Positions 18,451 to 28,857 are shown, counted from the first letter of the stretch. The stretch: DNA of 64,000 nucleotides from an uncultured Erysipelotrichaceae bacterium (GCA_944327105.1 CALVGN010000031.1:23873-87872), one strand, 5' to 3'. Made by a program: numbers and translations. The notes: generated by a model from the sequence alone, not told the origin.

Positions 18451-19260
18451 TCAATCATCGTAATCACTGGTTGAACCATAATTACTGTCACCATCATCAC
18501 TGGATCCACCATCCTCATAATCGGATGCACCATAATCCGATTGTTGAGGTATTGCGGTAGCTACCGGTGTAGGTACAGGTGTTGGAACTGGTGTAGGAAC
18601 CGGTGTAGGCGCTGTAGTTGCAGTGGGTGCTGGGGTTGGGGTTGGTGTAGGTGTGAAAGTGGGTGTCGGTTTCGGTTCGACCCACGCATCATCTACTACT
18701 TGTATCGTAACATCGACTTGATCATGTAAATGATCCTGCAGACTGGTGCGATAATGGATGCCCATATCGGTAAATGTGACATCATCCGGTGCATCGATAC
18801 GGATGACGATGGTATCACCATCGCTTAAAAATCCCATATCCATGGCACGATCTATCAATTCAAGGGAAACATCATACTGGTTACGACCATAAGCATCATA
18901 GTCTTCAACCAATCGCTTTCCATCTTCATTCAATCCCACCACATCTATGACATTGCCATACGTATTGATATCCAGTCGAACTTGCGGATTGATGGTTAGA
19001 TATACCGATGAAATGATACGAATGGTATTGATATAGATAGTGACACCAAAGAAAAGCAATAGGACCATGGTTAGACCAAGTACACCGATGAATATCGGTT
19101 TGAACCTAAATAATGGTTTTACGGAATGATCCATCATCAAAATCGGATCGAAGATCACTTCACCTTTGGTATAACCACGGTTCGCTGCATAAACAAACAT
19201 CCCGTTTTCATCCAACAAGACCACATAGGAGTCTTTTACGGACATGACGATATATTTCAT
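18451..19260 (-). CDS. rsgI: Anti-sigma factor RsgI with Pro/Thr linker and Tyr/Asp tail
   Basis: 269 residues. Cytoplasmic RsgI N-terminal domain that binds SigI (MKYIVMSVKDSYVVLLDENGMF...GYTKGEVI), one membrane segment (~residues 55-80), then the extracellular RsgI domain (YLTINPQVRLDINTYGNVIDVVGLNEDGK), a Pro/Thr-rich stalk (TPTPTPTPAPTATTAP...), and a short tail SDYGASDYEDGG...SDYDD. In clostridial RsgI proteins a sugar-binding domain occupies this end; here it is a short acidic Tyr/Ser tail ending in the same SDYDD as the lipoprotein. Its ATGA overlaps the sigI stop. Confidence 0.87.
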   Translation of the reverse strand: MKYIVMSVKDSYVVLLDENGMFVYAANRGYTKGEVIFDPILMMDHSVKPLFRFKPIFIGVLGLTMVLLLFFGVTIYINTIRIISSVYLTINPQVRLDINTYGNVIDVVGLNEDGKRLVEDYDAYGRNQYDVSLELIDRAMDMGFLSDGDTIVIRIDAPDDVTFTDMGIHYRTSLQDHLHDQVDVTIQVVDDAWVEPKPTPTFTPTPTPTPAPTATTAPTPVPTPVPTPVPTPVATAIPQQSDYGASDYEDGGSSDDGDSNYGSTSDYDD

Positions 19261-19967
19261 GCCATCACCCCTTTCAACATATGGACCAAGTGACCACGGA
19301 TGATTTCATAACCATTGGTATAGATCAATAACATGGCCATGACATATTTACGATGGCGTTCGATCGTCTTACGATCCACACCACTGCCATTGACCAATGC
19401 ATTCATCGGCAATTTCATGGTTTCAACCATTTCATCCAATAAATGCGGATTACGGATGGCATAGGCAATGACCTTTTTACATTTTTCCAATGAACGTTGC
19501 TGACGCGGACAGTTTTCCGTAATATCCGTCAATGTGAGGCCAAACCGGTGCATCTGATTTTCCAGTTCCTCGATTTCTGCTTGCGTGGCCAAACGCGATG
19601 GCGCGATGGGTTGCGCTTCTGCGATCACATCATGAAGTGTATGCTCACTTGCTTCGAAAGGAGCATCCATGGAAACGTGCGCGTGGCGTTTCAATGCTAC
19701 AGCATGAGTTTTCAACCGACTTTCGATCACCAAGGAAGCATACTTTAAAAAATTACCGCGCAAAGCGGAATATGACCGGATGGCTTCATGAAATGCCAGC
19801 ATGGCAATGGAAAACTGATCATCGGATGCCTGTTGGACGGGACCATGCAAAAACTTCGCGGTTTCACTGCGAATAAATGGCATATATGTGCGAATCAATT
19901 GATCGGCTTGATCGATGTCGGTTTTTGCCAACTCAATCTGGTTCAGTAAGTCCCGCGTTTGGCTCAT
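19257..19967 (-). CDS. sigI: RNA polymerase sigma factor SigI
   Basis: 236 residues. SigI-family sigma factor, used for heat/cell-wall stress in Bacillus and polysaccharide sensing in clostridia. Seen: region-2-like DDQFSIAMLAFHEAIRSYSALRGNFLKYASLVIESRLKTH and a C-terminal DNA-binding segment (NALVNGSGVDRKTIERHRKYVMAMLLIYTNGYEIIRGHL) with the typical SigI ending. Start 19967 has GAAGGAGACC upstream. First gene of the operon and presumably held by RsgI. Confidence 0.9.
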   Translation of the reverse strand: MSQTRDLLNQIELAKTDIDQADQLIRTYMPFIRSETAKFLHGPVQQASDDQFSIAMLAFHEAIRSYSALRGNFLKYASLVIESRLKTHAVALKRHAHVSMDAPFEASEHTLHDVIAEAQPIAPSRLATQAEIEELENQMHRFGLTLTDITENCPRQQRSLEKCKKVIAYAIRNPHLLDEMVETMKLPMNALVNGSGVDRKTIERHRKYVMAMLLIYTNGYEIIRGHLVHMLKGVMA

Positions 19968-19992
19968 CCGTGGTCTCCTTCCGTTGATAGTC

Positions 19993-20025
19993 TACGGGGC
20001 AAATGTGCGTAAAATCGGGGTCGAT
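19993..20025 (-). promoter_or_regulatory. Putative SigI-type promoter of sigI-rsgI
   Basis: Minus strand ATCGACCCCGATTTT-N13-CCGTA, identical in conserved bases and spacing to the site at 18386-18420; CTAT follows 2 nt later in both. Lies 26 bp upstream of sigI, so autoregulation is likely. Confidence 0.65.
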
Positions 20026-20121
20026 CATGCACTTTTAAAAACTTCTTAGGCATTAGTTTAATGAGTGAACATAAACTTTTTGAAAAATCGATGTTAAATC
20101 CACGTTAACCCAACAAAAAAA

Positions 20122-20146
20122 AGAAGACGATCAACCATCGTCTTCT
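20122..20146 (-). terminator. Intrinsic terminator
   Basis: Stem AGAAGACGAT/ATCGTCTTCT with a 5-nt loop followed on the minus strand by TTTTTTTT. Terminates the 125-residue hypothetical gene before the sigI promoter. Confidence 0.9.
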
Positions 20147-20150
20147 CGTG

Positions 20151-20174
20151 TGGTCAGACCAGCTGGTCTGACCA
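20151..20174. repeat. Perfect 24-bp palindrome in 3' untranslated region
   Basis: TGGTCAGACCAG joined to CTGGTCTGACCA is a perfect palindrome immediately before the terminator, and ATCTGGT-TAG-ACCAGAT (20182-20198) spans the stop codon just upstream. All use the TGGT/ACCA arms of the iterated element. Confidence 0.6.
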
Positions 20175-20187
20175 TTGGATCATCTGG

Positions 20188-20565
20188 TTAGACCAGATAA
20201 AATCGATCCGTTTGATTGAGCCGCTGCAACGTGCGATCGGCTGCTTTCCAGAATTGTTCCAACGAAACGCCTTCATTCGTTAAGAAAAAGGTTTTCACCA
20301 ACAATTCCACTTCCGAATATACCGCTTGGACATAGTTGTCAAACCCAGCATCCCATAAAATGGATGTACCACGACGTCGATGGATCAAATCCAATGAACT
20401 TTTGCTGAATTGTCGATAAGCCACACTGAATCGTTCGGCCCACTCCGTCAGATTTTCATCATCGGTCCATCCCAATTCCAATAACAGTCGTCGTATATTT
20501 TCTTGAATCTCACTCCACGCTTTTGCGGATTGGTTACTTTGCATCAAAGTTCTGATCTCGCTCAT
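20188..20565 (-). CDS. Conserved-looking hypothetical cytoplasmic protein
   Basis: 125 residues, soluble, mostly helical and charged, no signal or membrane segment. I do not recognise it; WKAADRTLQRLNQTDRFYLV and AERFSVAYRQFSKSSLDLIHRRRG are notable stretches. The ATG at 20565 has no Shine-Dalgarno and lies 6 nt after a TAAAAT box, so the mRNA may be leaderless. Single-gene unit with its own terminator, between the SigI and PTS loci. Confidence 0.6.
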   Translation of the reverse strand: MSEIRTLMQSNQSAKAWSEIQENIRRLLLELGWTDDENLTEWAERFSVAYRQFSKSSLDLIHRRRGTSILWDAGFDNYVQAVYSEVELLVKTFFLTNEGVSLEQFWKAADRTLQRLNQTDRFYLV

Positions 20566-20571
20566 ACCAAC

Positions 20572-20577
20572 ATTTTA
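20572..20577 (-). promoter_or_regulatory. -10 box of a probably leaderless gene
   Basis: TAAAAT, then six bases (GTTGGT), then ATG. With standard -10 geometry the A of the start codon is +1. No -35 is obvious. Confidence 0.45.
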
Positions 20578-20658
20578 CATCTCTACGAGTCAAATACGGG
20601 ATACCAAGTGTGCATTTTCGTCGAAAAACCTAATTATGTGAAACTTTACACGCTTCTT

Positions 20659-20964
20659 TTAGTCACCTAAAACATCCTTGACGTGTTCGATCACCGCTTT
20701 GCCATCCATCAATCCATACGCTTTCATATCGATCGCTTCCACTTTGACACCCTCGCCCAATTTCGCTTTGATGTTGTTCATTTCATATTTGATCTGTGGT
20801 CCCAATAAAACGATATCGGCATCTTTGCCAAACTCTTCCACCTGGGAATAGGAATGCGCGTCCACCAGACAATCATACCCAATGGATGCAGCATAATCTT
20901 TCATCTTATTGACCAAAAGCGAAGTGGAAAAACCACCACCACAAAATAAACGGATCTTGCGCAT
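20659..20964 (-). CDS. PTS lactose/cellobiose-family EIIB component
   Basis: About 101 residues. Phosphocarrier passing phosphate from EIIA to the incoming sugar. Active-site Cys in RKIRLFCGGGFSTSLLVNKM, then IVLLGPQIKYEMNNIKA. Close paralogue of the EIIB at 23103 (similar over its full length), but with GGG in place of the more usual AAG after the Cys. Start ATG 20964 or GTG two codons earlier; AAGGAG upstream. Last gene of the 23.4-20.7 kb operon. Confidence 0.9.
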   Translation of the reverse strand: MRKIRLFCGGGFSTSLLVNKMKDYAASIGYDCLVDAHSYSQVEEFGKDADIVLLGPQIKYEMNNIKAKLGEGVKVEAIDMKAYGLMDGKAVIEHVKDVLGD

Positions 20965-21049
20965 ATCCACCTTTTCTCCTTTTCAACCATAATGAAAGGA
21001 AGGCAGAATCCCTTCCGCCTTCCCAAATGTAATCCATCAACAGATCGTG

Positions 21050-22755
<1,706 letters not shown>

Positions 22756-22766
<11 letters not shown>

Positions 22767-23100
22767 TTTTTTCTGCCTCGAGCGATCCTTTGCTGATCAG
22801 TTTTTCATACAGATCGATAAACTGCGTGGCAATGATCTTGAACGCTTCGGCGCTCATCAGCTGATCTTCGGCGTGGGTGAGCAGCAATGTCGGATTAACG
22901 GCGTCACCGGCTGCTTCCTGCTGGACCAATCCGGCATGCGCCTTGTGGCCTTCAACGAAGCACTCTTCGCCTTCTTTGATCAGGCTGCGGGCCTTGTCAA
23001 ATTCACCGGCTCTGGCACAGCTGATCGCTTCGATGTACATGCTGCGGGCCGTACCGACGGCAGAGATGATCTGGAACGCAATCAATTCCATTCCTTCCAT
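22756..23100 (-). CDS. PTS lactose/cellobiose-family EIIA component
   Basis: 114 residues, all-helical EIIA. Phosphorylated on His in LLTHAEDQLMSAEAFK by HPr. N-terminal MELIAFQIISAVGTARSMYIEAI matches the family. TAGGAGAC upstream of the start, 2 bp after EIIB. Hands phosphate to the adjacent EIIB proteins. Confidence 0.93.
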
Positions 23101-23102
23101 GA

Positions 23103-23408
23103 TTAGTCTCCTAACTTGGCTTTGACATCTTCGATGACTTTTTTGCCATCCATCATGCCATAAGCACGCATATCGATCGGTTCAACGATCTTGTCTTCAC
23201 CGACCTGCTTTTTGACATCATTGAGCTGGAAACGAACCTGTGGGCCCAGCAAAATAATGTCAGCTTCCGGTCCATATGTGGCCGCTTCACTGATCGGATA
23301 AGCGACCACATCGCAGTCATAGCCGATTTCCTTGGCATAATTCTGCATTTTGGTCACCAGCAGTGAAGTGGACATGCCGGCAGCACAGAACAAACGGATT
23401 TTTCTCAT
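23103..23408 (-). CDS. PTS lactose/cellobiose-family EIIB component
   Basis: 101 residues. Active Cys in RKIRLFCAAGMSTSLLVTKM; DIILLGPQVRFQ and the conserved C-terminal DMRAYGMMDGKKVI. First gene of the operon EIIB-EIIA-small protein-GH1-EIIB. Start preceded by AGAAGAGG. The cre-like site upstream suggests catabolite repression. Confidence 0.93.
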   Translation of the reverse strand: MRKIRLFCAAGMSTSLLVTKMQNYAKEIGYDCDVVAYPISEAATYGPEADIILLGPQVRFQLNDVKKQVGEDKIVEPIDMRAYGMMDGKKVIEDVKAKLGD

Positions 23409-23457
23409 GTTAAATTTACCTCTTCTTTCTTTGGACTTGAGATGAGTCCATTATAAA

Positions 23458-23471
23458 TGAAAACGTTATCT
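23458..23471. promoter_or_regulatory. cre-like catabolite repression site
   Basis: TGAAAACGTTATCT matches the cre consensus TGWAANCGNTNWCA at 13 of 14 positions. A minus-strand TATAAT (23450-23455) follows directly, so CcpA binding would block the promoter of the PTS/GH1 operon. A 10-bp palindrome CGTTATAACG lies just upstream (23475-23484). Confidence 0.6.
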
Positions 23472-23506
23472 TTGCGTTATAACGAATCCAAACTTGAAAA
23501 AAATTA

Positions 23507-24334
23507 TCAGATTTTATGGCTGGCATAAACGATATTGCCGTTTTTACCATCCTTTCGCGTCATGGTTTTTTCATCGATGGCTTTGGCCAGCCAATGCTGT
23601 TCACCCATGTATTCAAACGGGATATGATCATCACTGCCATTCAAGATTTCCTGGGCCACCTGTAAATTTTCATCCAAGATGGATTTATCGGATTCACAGG
23701 TGCCGTGTTGACGCAACACGCGATCATAACGGTCTTCATAGCTTTTCAGATGCTTCAACGCATCCGCATAGACGGCAACGCTTGAGCTTTCCGGTTTGAA
23801 TAGAAATGTGAATACACCGCACGCATCACCAAACAGCATGATGCGATCTTCTTCGATCAGCAATGTCATCATGCCCTGGGTATGACCGGGTGCGTATATG
23901 GCTTGCACATGGCACTGCCCAAGATCAAAGACCATTCCATCTTCTAACTCATGGAAGCGACCATGGAATCCCATCTGAAACAACGAATCCGGATAGTCAT
24001 CGATATCGGGTACGCTTCGTTTGAGCATGGCACGGCGTAATGCGATATCGGTTTTGGCAGATAATAGGTTCTTATCATGGTGATTCATGTAGACTTCATC
24101 CCATTGGTCGATCCCATTGGCATGATCGGCATGACCATGTGTGATCACTACATCATACGGTTTGTCCCAAAAGGATTCGATATAGCCTTTTAGATCGCCG
24201 ACACCATAAGCGGTATCGACCAGTATTCCTTTGGTTTGACCATGGATGAAATACATGCAGGCATCACCTAAACCACGGATACGATCCAAGTGATCAGTGA
24301 TCTTTTCTTTTGAAAAATCGACTTTGGTTTTCAT
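23507..24334 (-). CDS. Metallo-beta-lactamase-fold hydrolase
   Basis: 275 residues, cytoplasmic. Zinc motif THGHADHANG (HxHxDH) near residue 85, distal His in APGHTQGMMTLL and DACGVFTF. Specific substrate unknown; position after the YdjC deacetylase gene (18 bp) suggests a link to the sugar locus. Possibly lactonase or phosphodiesterase-like, but nothing distinguishes these. Confidence 0.8.
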   Translation of the reverse strand: MKTKVDFSKEKITDHLDRIRGLGDACMYFIHGQTKGILVDTAYGVGDLKGYIESFWDKPYDVVITHGHADHANGIDQWDEVYMNHHDKNLLSAKTDIALRRAMLKRSVPDIDDYPDSLFQMGFHGRFHELEDGMVFDLGQCHVQAIYAPGHTQGMMTLLIEEDRIMLFGDACGVFTFLFKPESSSVAVYADALKHLKSYEDRYDRVLRQHGTCESDKSILDENLQVAQEILNGSDDHIPFEYMGEQHWLAKAIDEKTMTRKDGKNGNIVYASHKI

Positions 24335-24352
24335 GGTTAAACCATCCTTTGA

Positions 24353-25057
24353 TCAATAATGCACCAGTTCAATACCATTTTGATGGATATAATCCAATAC
24401 TTTGGCACTACATAACGTAGACAATTCCTTGACTCTGCCTAACGAATAGCTACTGCAATCGAACAATTCCCGATCACACCATGCCGGATGGACCATGATC
24501 TCAATATCATCATCCTTGTTTTCTTCCAGCAAATGGATCAACCATTCCGCAGAACAGTGTTCATCATCCCCAAAAAAGCCCATGACAAATTTGTAATCGC
24601 CATATCGGCGCATGGTCAAACCATATTCTTTCGCCAAACCACTGGATATTTCATAAGCTTTGGGGTTGGCATCATGTACGGAATGATGACTGTCCAGATG
24701 CGTGGGTTTATGTCCAAAGACCTCGATGTATTTTTCGATCTGAGCTTTCCATTCGACATAGATTTCGTTGTAATCGATATCATCATGCGTCCAGATGGTC
24801 TTTCTTCCCGGATAGAACATGCCATTTTCATCACTGATGGTTTGACCATGGGTCAATGACATGCCCAGTGTCAGATTCAAATGCACCCCAACACCCAATC
24901 CCGGATGTTCCAAAACCATTTGTTTCGCTTCTTCGATATAGGGAGAACTCATCAACATGGTGGTCGAACGGATCACGCCATGTTCGAAACCATCGATGAT
25001 ACCCTGGTTGACACCATGGGTATATCCCAAATCATCGGCATTGAATACGACTTTCAT
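24353..25057 (-). CDS. YdjC/ChbG-family carbohydrate deacetylase
   Basis: 234 residues. Family members deacetylate N-acetylated oligosaccharides such as chitobiose-phosphate. Metal/catalytic residues: NADDLGYTHGVNQGI (Asp pair), HLNLT, and HLDSHHSVHD. Contains two copies of the iterated palindrome (24612, 24837). Downstream of the EIIBC gene; together with the PTS it suggests uptake of an N-acetylated or beta-linked disaccharide. Confidence 0.88.
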   Translation of the reverse strand: MKVVFNADDLGYTHGVNQGIIDGFEHGVIRSTTMLMSSPYIEEAKQMVLEHPGLGVGVHLNLTLGMSLTHGQTISDENGMFYPGRKTIWTHDDIDYNEIYVEWKAQIEKYIEVFGHKPTHLDSHHSVHDANPKAYEISSGLAKEYGLTMRRYGDYKFVMGFFGDDEHCSAEWLIHLLEENKDDDIEIMVHPAWCDRELFDCSSYSLGRVKELSTLCSAKVLDYIHQNGIELVHY

Positions 25058-25083
25058 AACACGCTACCTTTCTTTTGAACAAA

Positions 25084-25108
25084 GGCAACCCGGATCAACC
25101 GGGTTGCC
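25084..25108 (-). terminator. Hairpin after the EIIBC gene
   Basis: Stem GGCAACCCGG/CCGGGTTGCC with a 5-nt loop, followed on the minus strand by TTTGTT. The U-tract is modest; it may give partial termination before the deacetylase gene. Confidence 0.65.
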
Positions 25109-25134
25109 TGATTTTCCGTTAAGCGGGTTGAGTC

Positions 25135-26790
25135 TTAAGCGTTTGCCCCCTGTTCCTGAGCGACCAAGGTCTTATCATACGTTTTGATAAACGGATAGAC
25201 GATGGGGATATCCACAAGGAACAGAATGATCCACAACACGATCGTCATGACGTCACCGGTCGCCAGGAAAGCCTGTAACGGACCTGGAACGGTAAATGGC
25301 AATGTGATGTAGAAGCGACCCACGATATTCATGCTGGCGCAGATGTAATAAGCGGAGCAGTTGATCATGGAGCACAGGATCAATGGGATGTAAGTATAAA
25401 CGTTCAACACGGTCGGTAAACCGAAAATGGAGGGTTCATTGATGTTGAACAAGGATGGAACGATGGCAACTTTGGCAACGGAGCGGGCCTGGTTGCTCTT
25501 GCACCACAAGAAGATGACCAACAGGATGACGTTGTATGTGATCCAGTTACCGAATACCGAGTTCATGGCACCGGCATAGATAAACGGTAAAGCTTCACCG
25601 GCCACATAGGCTTCAGCATTGGCCGCCAAGGCAGCTGTGGTGATCGGACTGGTGACCACAGAAAGCATGTTGGCACCATGGATACCAAAGAACCAGAAGG
25701 TGGTCATCAAAAGGTTGATCAACAAGACGCTCGGTAAGGAACCGGTCGCACTCATCAATGGCTGGAAGATGGTATAAACCAGTTTAGATAGACCAGCACC
25801 GGTCAAGCTGGTGCACAATACATCCAATAAAATGAACAGCACAACGTTGACCACACCCGGGATCAATACGTTAAACGGAGCGGCAACATTGGGTGGCACG
25901 GAAGCCGGTAATTTGATCACGATGTTGTGTTTGATGAAGAAGTGGTTGACTTCCACGACAAGCAAACCGATCACCATGGCCGTAAACATGTAACCTGCAC
26001 CCAGATTACCCATGATGATCGAACCATTGGCTAGATCAACAGATCCGGATACACACAGATAAACCAGCAACGCAGTGATCATGTTGTTGATTCCATTCAT
26101 CTTGTAGGTTGAGGCCAATTGATAAGCAACACCACAGACGACATAGATGGAAATGATACCGATGGTCAGCTGATACGGCAGCATCAGGATACTGTTGTAT
26201 TGAGCAGCGAAACTTTGCCATGCCAATAAGAAGGCATAGAAGAAGTTGCTCGGTTCAGTGATCGTGGCCGGGATCGGCGGCACGGCGATCAAACAGGCAA
26301 AACCACCGATGATGGTGATTGGGATCATGACGGTCAAGCCATCACGCACCGCAGCCAAATGACGTTGGTTGGAAATCTTCATTCCCACCGGAACGATGTA
26401 CTTTTCCATGACTGCGGAAATCTTATCCATGACGGATACTTTCTGAGACATTTGTCTTTCCCCTTTCTTGGATTGTGAAACTCCATAGAGTTCCAATACC
26501 GTATCCACAATGATCTGTGGATCAAGTGCAGCAAAATCGTGGCCTTCGATCTGCTTGAGCTTGATCCCTTCGTATTGGGAGACGATGGTTTCGATATGCT
26601 GGAATTCATATCGAATCTGTGGTGCAACCAGCACGACATCGTATTTACCGATCACATTTGGAATTTCGGTATAACTGCGGGCATCGATGGTCCAACCATC
26701 CTTTTCGCACAATTGGGCGACTCGATGCGCCAGCAGCGATGTCGACGCACCGGCGGCACAGACCAGAAGGACGTTTATGTCTTGAATCAT
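25135..26790 (-). CDS. PTS lactose/cellobiose-family EIIBC fusion permease
   Basis: 551 residues. Start 26790 (MIQDIN) with AAGGAGG. N-terminal EIIB domain (Cys in LLVCAAGASTSLLAHRV, VVLVAPQIRYEF), a linker, then a multi-spanning EIIC domain starting KYIVPVGMKISNQRHLAAVRDGLTVMIPITIIGG, with the family motif FWFFGIHGANM and NEPSIFGLP. Transports and phosphorylates a sugar. With two free-standing EIIB proteins nearby, the locus has three EIIB domains for one EIIC. One iterated palindrome copy (26688) lies in the EIIB part. Confidence 0.93.
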   Translation of the reverse strand: MIQDINVLLVCAAGASTSLLAHRVAQLCEKDGWTIDARSYTEIPNVIGKYDVVLVAPQIRYEFQHIETIVSQYEGIKLKQIEGHDFAALDPQIIVDTVLELYGVSQSKKGERQMSQKVSVMDKISAVMEKYIVPVGMKISNQRHLAAVRDGLTVMIPITIIGGFACLIAVPPIPATITEPSNFFYAFLLAWQSFAAQYNSILMLPYQLTIGIISIYVVCGVAYQLASTYKMNGINNMITALLVYLCVSGSVDLANGSIIMGNLGAGYMFTAMVIGLLVVEVNHFFIKHNIVIKLPASVPPNVAAPFNVLIPGVVNVVLFILLDVLCTSLTGAGLSKLVYTIFQPLMSATGSLPSVLLINLLMTTFWFFGIHGANMLSVVTSPITTAALAANAEAYVAGEALPFIYAGAMNSVFGNWITYNVILLVIFLWCKSNQARSVAKVAIVPSLFNINEPSIFGLPTVLNVYTYIPLILCSMINCSAYYICASMNIVGRFYITLPFTVPGPLQAFLATGDVMTIVLWIILFLVDIPIVYPFIKTYDKTLVAQEQGANA

Positions 26791-26906
26791 GCGTTCCTCC
26801 TTAGCTAGTCTTATTTTGACAACTTTCACATGATTAAGTAACAAACAACTTCCATATTGATATGGAAGTGATGATTATGGGACTTTTATGGGATACGGAA
26901 ATTCGA

Positions 26907-26912
26907 TATAAT
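26907..26912 (+). promoter_or_regulatory. -10 box of the probably leaderless PRD regulator gene
   Basis: TATAAT followed by 7 nt (GACGTCG) and ATG at 26920. No Shine-Dalgarno. An earlier ATG at 26911 overlaps the box. Confidence 0.5.
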
Positions 26913-26919
26913 GACGTCG

Positions 26920-28842
26920 ATGAAAGAAAATATCCAGCGTCACATGTTGAATATCCTTCTGGACACCAAAACGCCGGTCAACAGCAAGACCATGGCGCAA
27001 ACATTGGGCATCTCCGAAAAAACCACATTAAAGTATCTCAATTTTTTGAAACAGGATGTGGCGGATTATGGTGCGACCATCGACATCAAACAAGGTCAAG
27101 GTTCGATATTGATCATCCAGGATGCTTCTCTTTTTGCACGCTATCTGAATTCCAGCAAAGACAATGACTACCTCAATGATCCCAAACAGCGCAACATCTA
27201 TATTTTAAGCCGATTGTTGCTGGAAAGCGATTATCTCAATGTATACGATCTTTCCGATGAACTGGCGATCTCCCCTTCGCTTTTGAGAAGTTGCTTGAAA
27301 ACCGTATCCGGGATATTGGCGCAATACGATATCGATCTGATCCATTCGCATTTGTATGGATATAAAGTCAAAGGCGATGAAAATGACGTGCGCCGATGTT
27401 TGATGAAAGAATGTCGCACTCAGGTGGATATCCATCAATTATTGAACCAGGAACATCTCAATGTGGATGTCAAAGTGATCGAATCGATCGTATCAAAGAC
27501 GCTGAAGGATTATGATATCGCCATCACCAATGATGGCATGCGTTCTTTGACATTGCATATCATGTTATGCATCTATCGATGTGAAACAGATAATGTCATC
27601 AAGGATGCCGAGACCATCGAACCTTATTTAAGAAGCAGTACAGAATATTTTGTCATCAATGCCATCAACCGCAAGATCAAGGCCACTTTTGGCATCGACT
27701 TGCCGGTCAATGAATTGATGTATCTGACGATGCATTTGGCCGGAAAACAGCGCAAGATGCGCCATGAACGCATCATGGTGAAAGTGAGCAATGATGCGTT
27801 GGTGTTTTACAATAAGTTATTGCGCAATATCTACAAATACAGTCATATCGATCTATTTGATGATGATGAATTGCGCACCAGTCTGCTCAATCATATCGTG
27901 CCGTTTTTGACGCGTTATGAAAACAACAACCAGATTGAAAAAAGTGAGTTGATGGATATACGAAACCAATACCCGATGGCGTATGATCTAGCCAGCAGTG
28001 GTTTGTACCATCTCACCATTGACAAAGGACAGGCGGCCGTATCGGAAGCAGAGACGGGTTATTTTGCCTTGCATATCGCGTTGGCATTGGAAAAACGAAA
28101 ACTCAATGCCGCACCGATCAATGTGGCCGTGATCGGCATCGAAGAGGAAATCAACAACTTGTATTCATTGATGACGTACAAGCTCAATGAAAACTTTGAA
28201 GGTGCGATCAATACCATCTCATTCTTTCCGGTAGAAACCGTGACGCAAGAACAGGTGCAAAACTGTCGATTGATCTTAAATACGACTTCGATGATCTTAC
28301 CATTTAACCATGTGGCAAAGATCTCCCCCTATCTGAGCATGGCGGATATCGATGCGATCCGTCAGTGCATCCGTTTATTTCAGACCAACGACCATTTCGA
28401 TGATGTGTTCATCCCGGTATTGTTCGATCATCTTGAAGGCCATGATCCCCAATCGTTATTGGAGGATTTTGTGGCAAAACTAAGTGATCATGTGGCATTA
28501 CCACATGATTTTGTGGATGAATTGATGAAGCGGGAAGTATTCATGAGTACGTCGTATGATACGCAAATCGCGGTCCCGCATCCTCTGGAAAATCCCAACC
28601 ATCTCAATTTTATTGCCGTGGGACGAACGGATGAGCCGATCAAGTGGGGTGAAAACCACGTCCGATTGATTTTTTTGACCTGTATATACGGCAATCATGA
28701 GTTCAGTGTCAATTTCTTCAAGAAAATCGCGATCCTTTCTCAAAACCGCAAGATCGTATCCAAGGTATTGGATCATTACAATGATTTTGACGGATTCATC
28801 AAAGCGATGCATTCCATTGAAACCTGGGCGGATAATGGTTGA
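26920..28842 (+). CDS. LicR/BglG-type PRD transcriptional regulator with EIIA domain
   Basis: 640 residues. N-terminal HTH (NSKTMAQTLGISEKTTLKYL), a second winged-helix-like part, two PTS regulation domains with conserved His (SLTLHIMLCIYR; ELMYLTMHLAGK; ALHIALALEK), an EIIB-like region without its Cys, and a C-terminal EIIA(fru/mtl)-like domain with the phospho-His in IAVPHPLENPNHL. DNA-binding activators of this build control PTS genes by HPr/EII phosphorylation. Divergent from the EIIBC gene, its likely target. Confidence 0.88.
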   Translation: MKENIQRHMLNILLDTKTPVNSKTMAQTLGISEKTTLKYLNFLKQDVADYGATIDIKQGQGSILIIQDASLFARYLNSSKDNDYLNDPKQRNIYILSRLLLESDYLNVYDLSDELAISPSLLRSCLKTVSGILAQYDIDLIHSHLYGYKVKGDENDVRRCLMKECRTQVDIHQLLNQEHLNVDVKVIESIVSKTLKDYDIAITNDGMRSLTLHIMLCIYRCETDNVIKDAETIEPYLRSSTEYFVINAINRKIKATFGIDLPVNELMYLTMHLAGKQRKMRHERIMVKVSNDALVFYNKLLRNIYKYSHIDLFDDDELRTSLLNHIVPFLTRYENNNQIEKSELMDIRNQYPMAYDLASSGLYHLTIDKGQAAVSEAETGYFALHIALALEKRKLNAAPINVAVIGIEEEINNLYSLMTYKLNENFEGAINTISFFPVETVTQEQVQNCRLILNTTSMILPFNHVAKISPYLSMADIDAIRQCIRLFQTNDHFDDVFIPVLFDHLEGHDPQSLLEDFVAKLSDHVALPHDFVDELMKREVFMSTSYDTQIAVPHPLENPNHLNFIAVGRTDEPIKWGENHVRLIFLTCIYGNHEFSVNFFKKIAILSQNRKIVSKVLDHYNDFDGFIKAMHSIETWADNG

Positions 28843-28857
28843 ACCAAGAAACATCAA

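Noticed and set aside
18541..18729. Cys/Arg-rich plus-strand open frame
   Set aside because: Shadow of the Pro/Thr repeats of RsgI.
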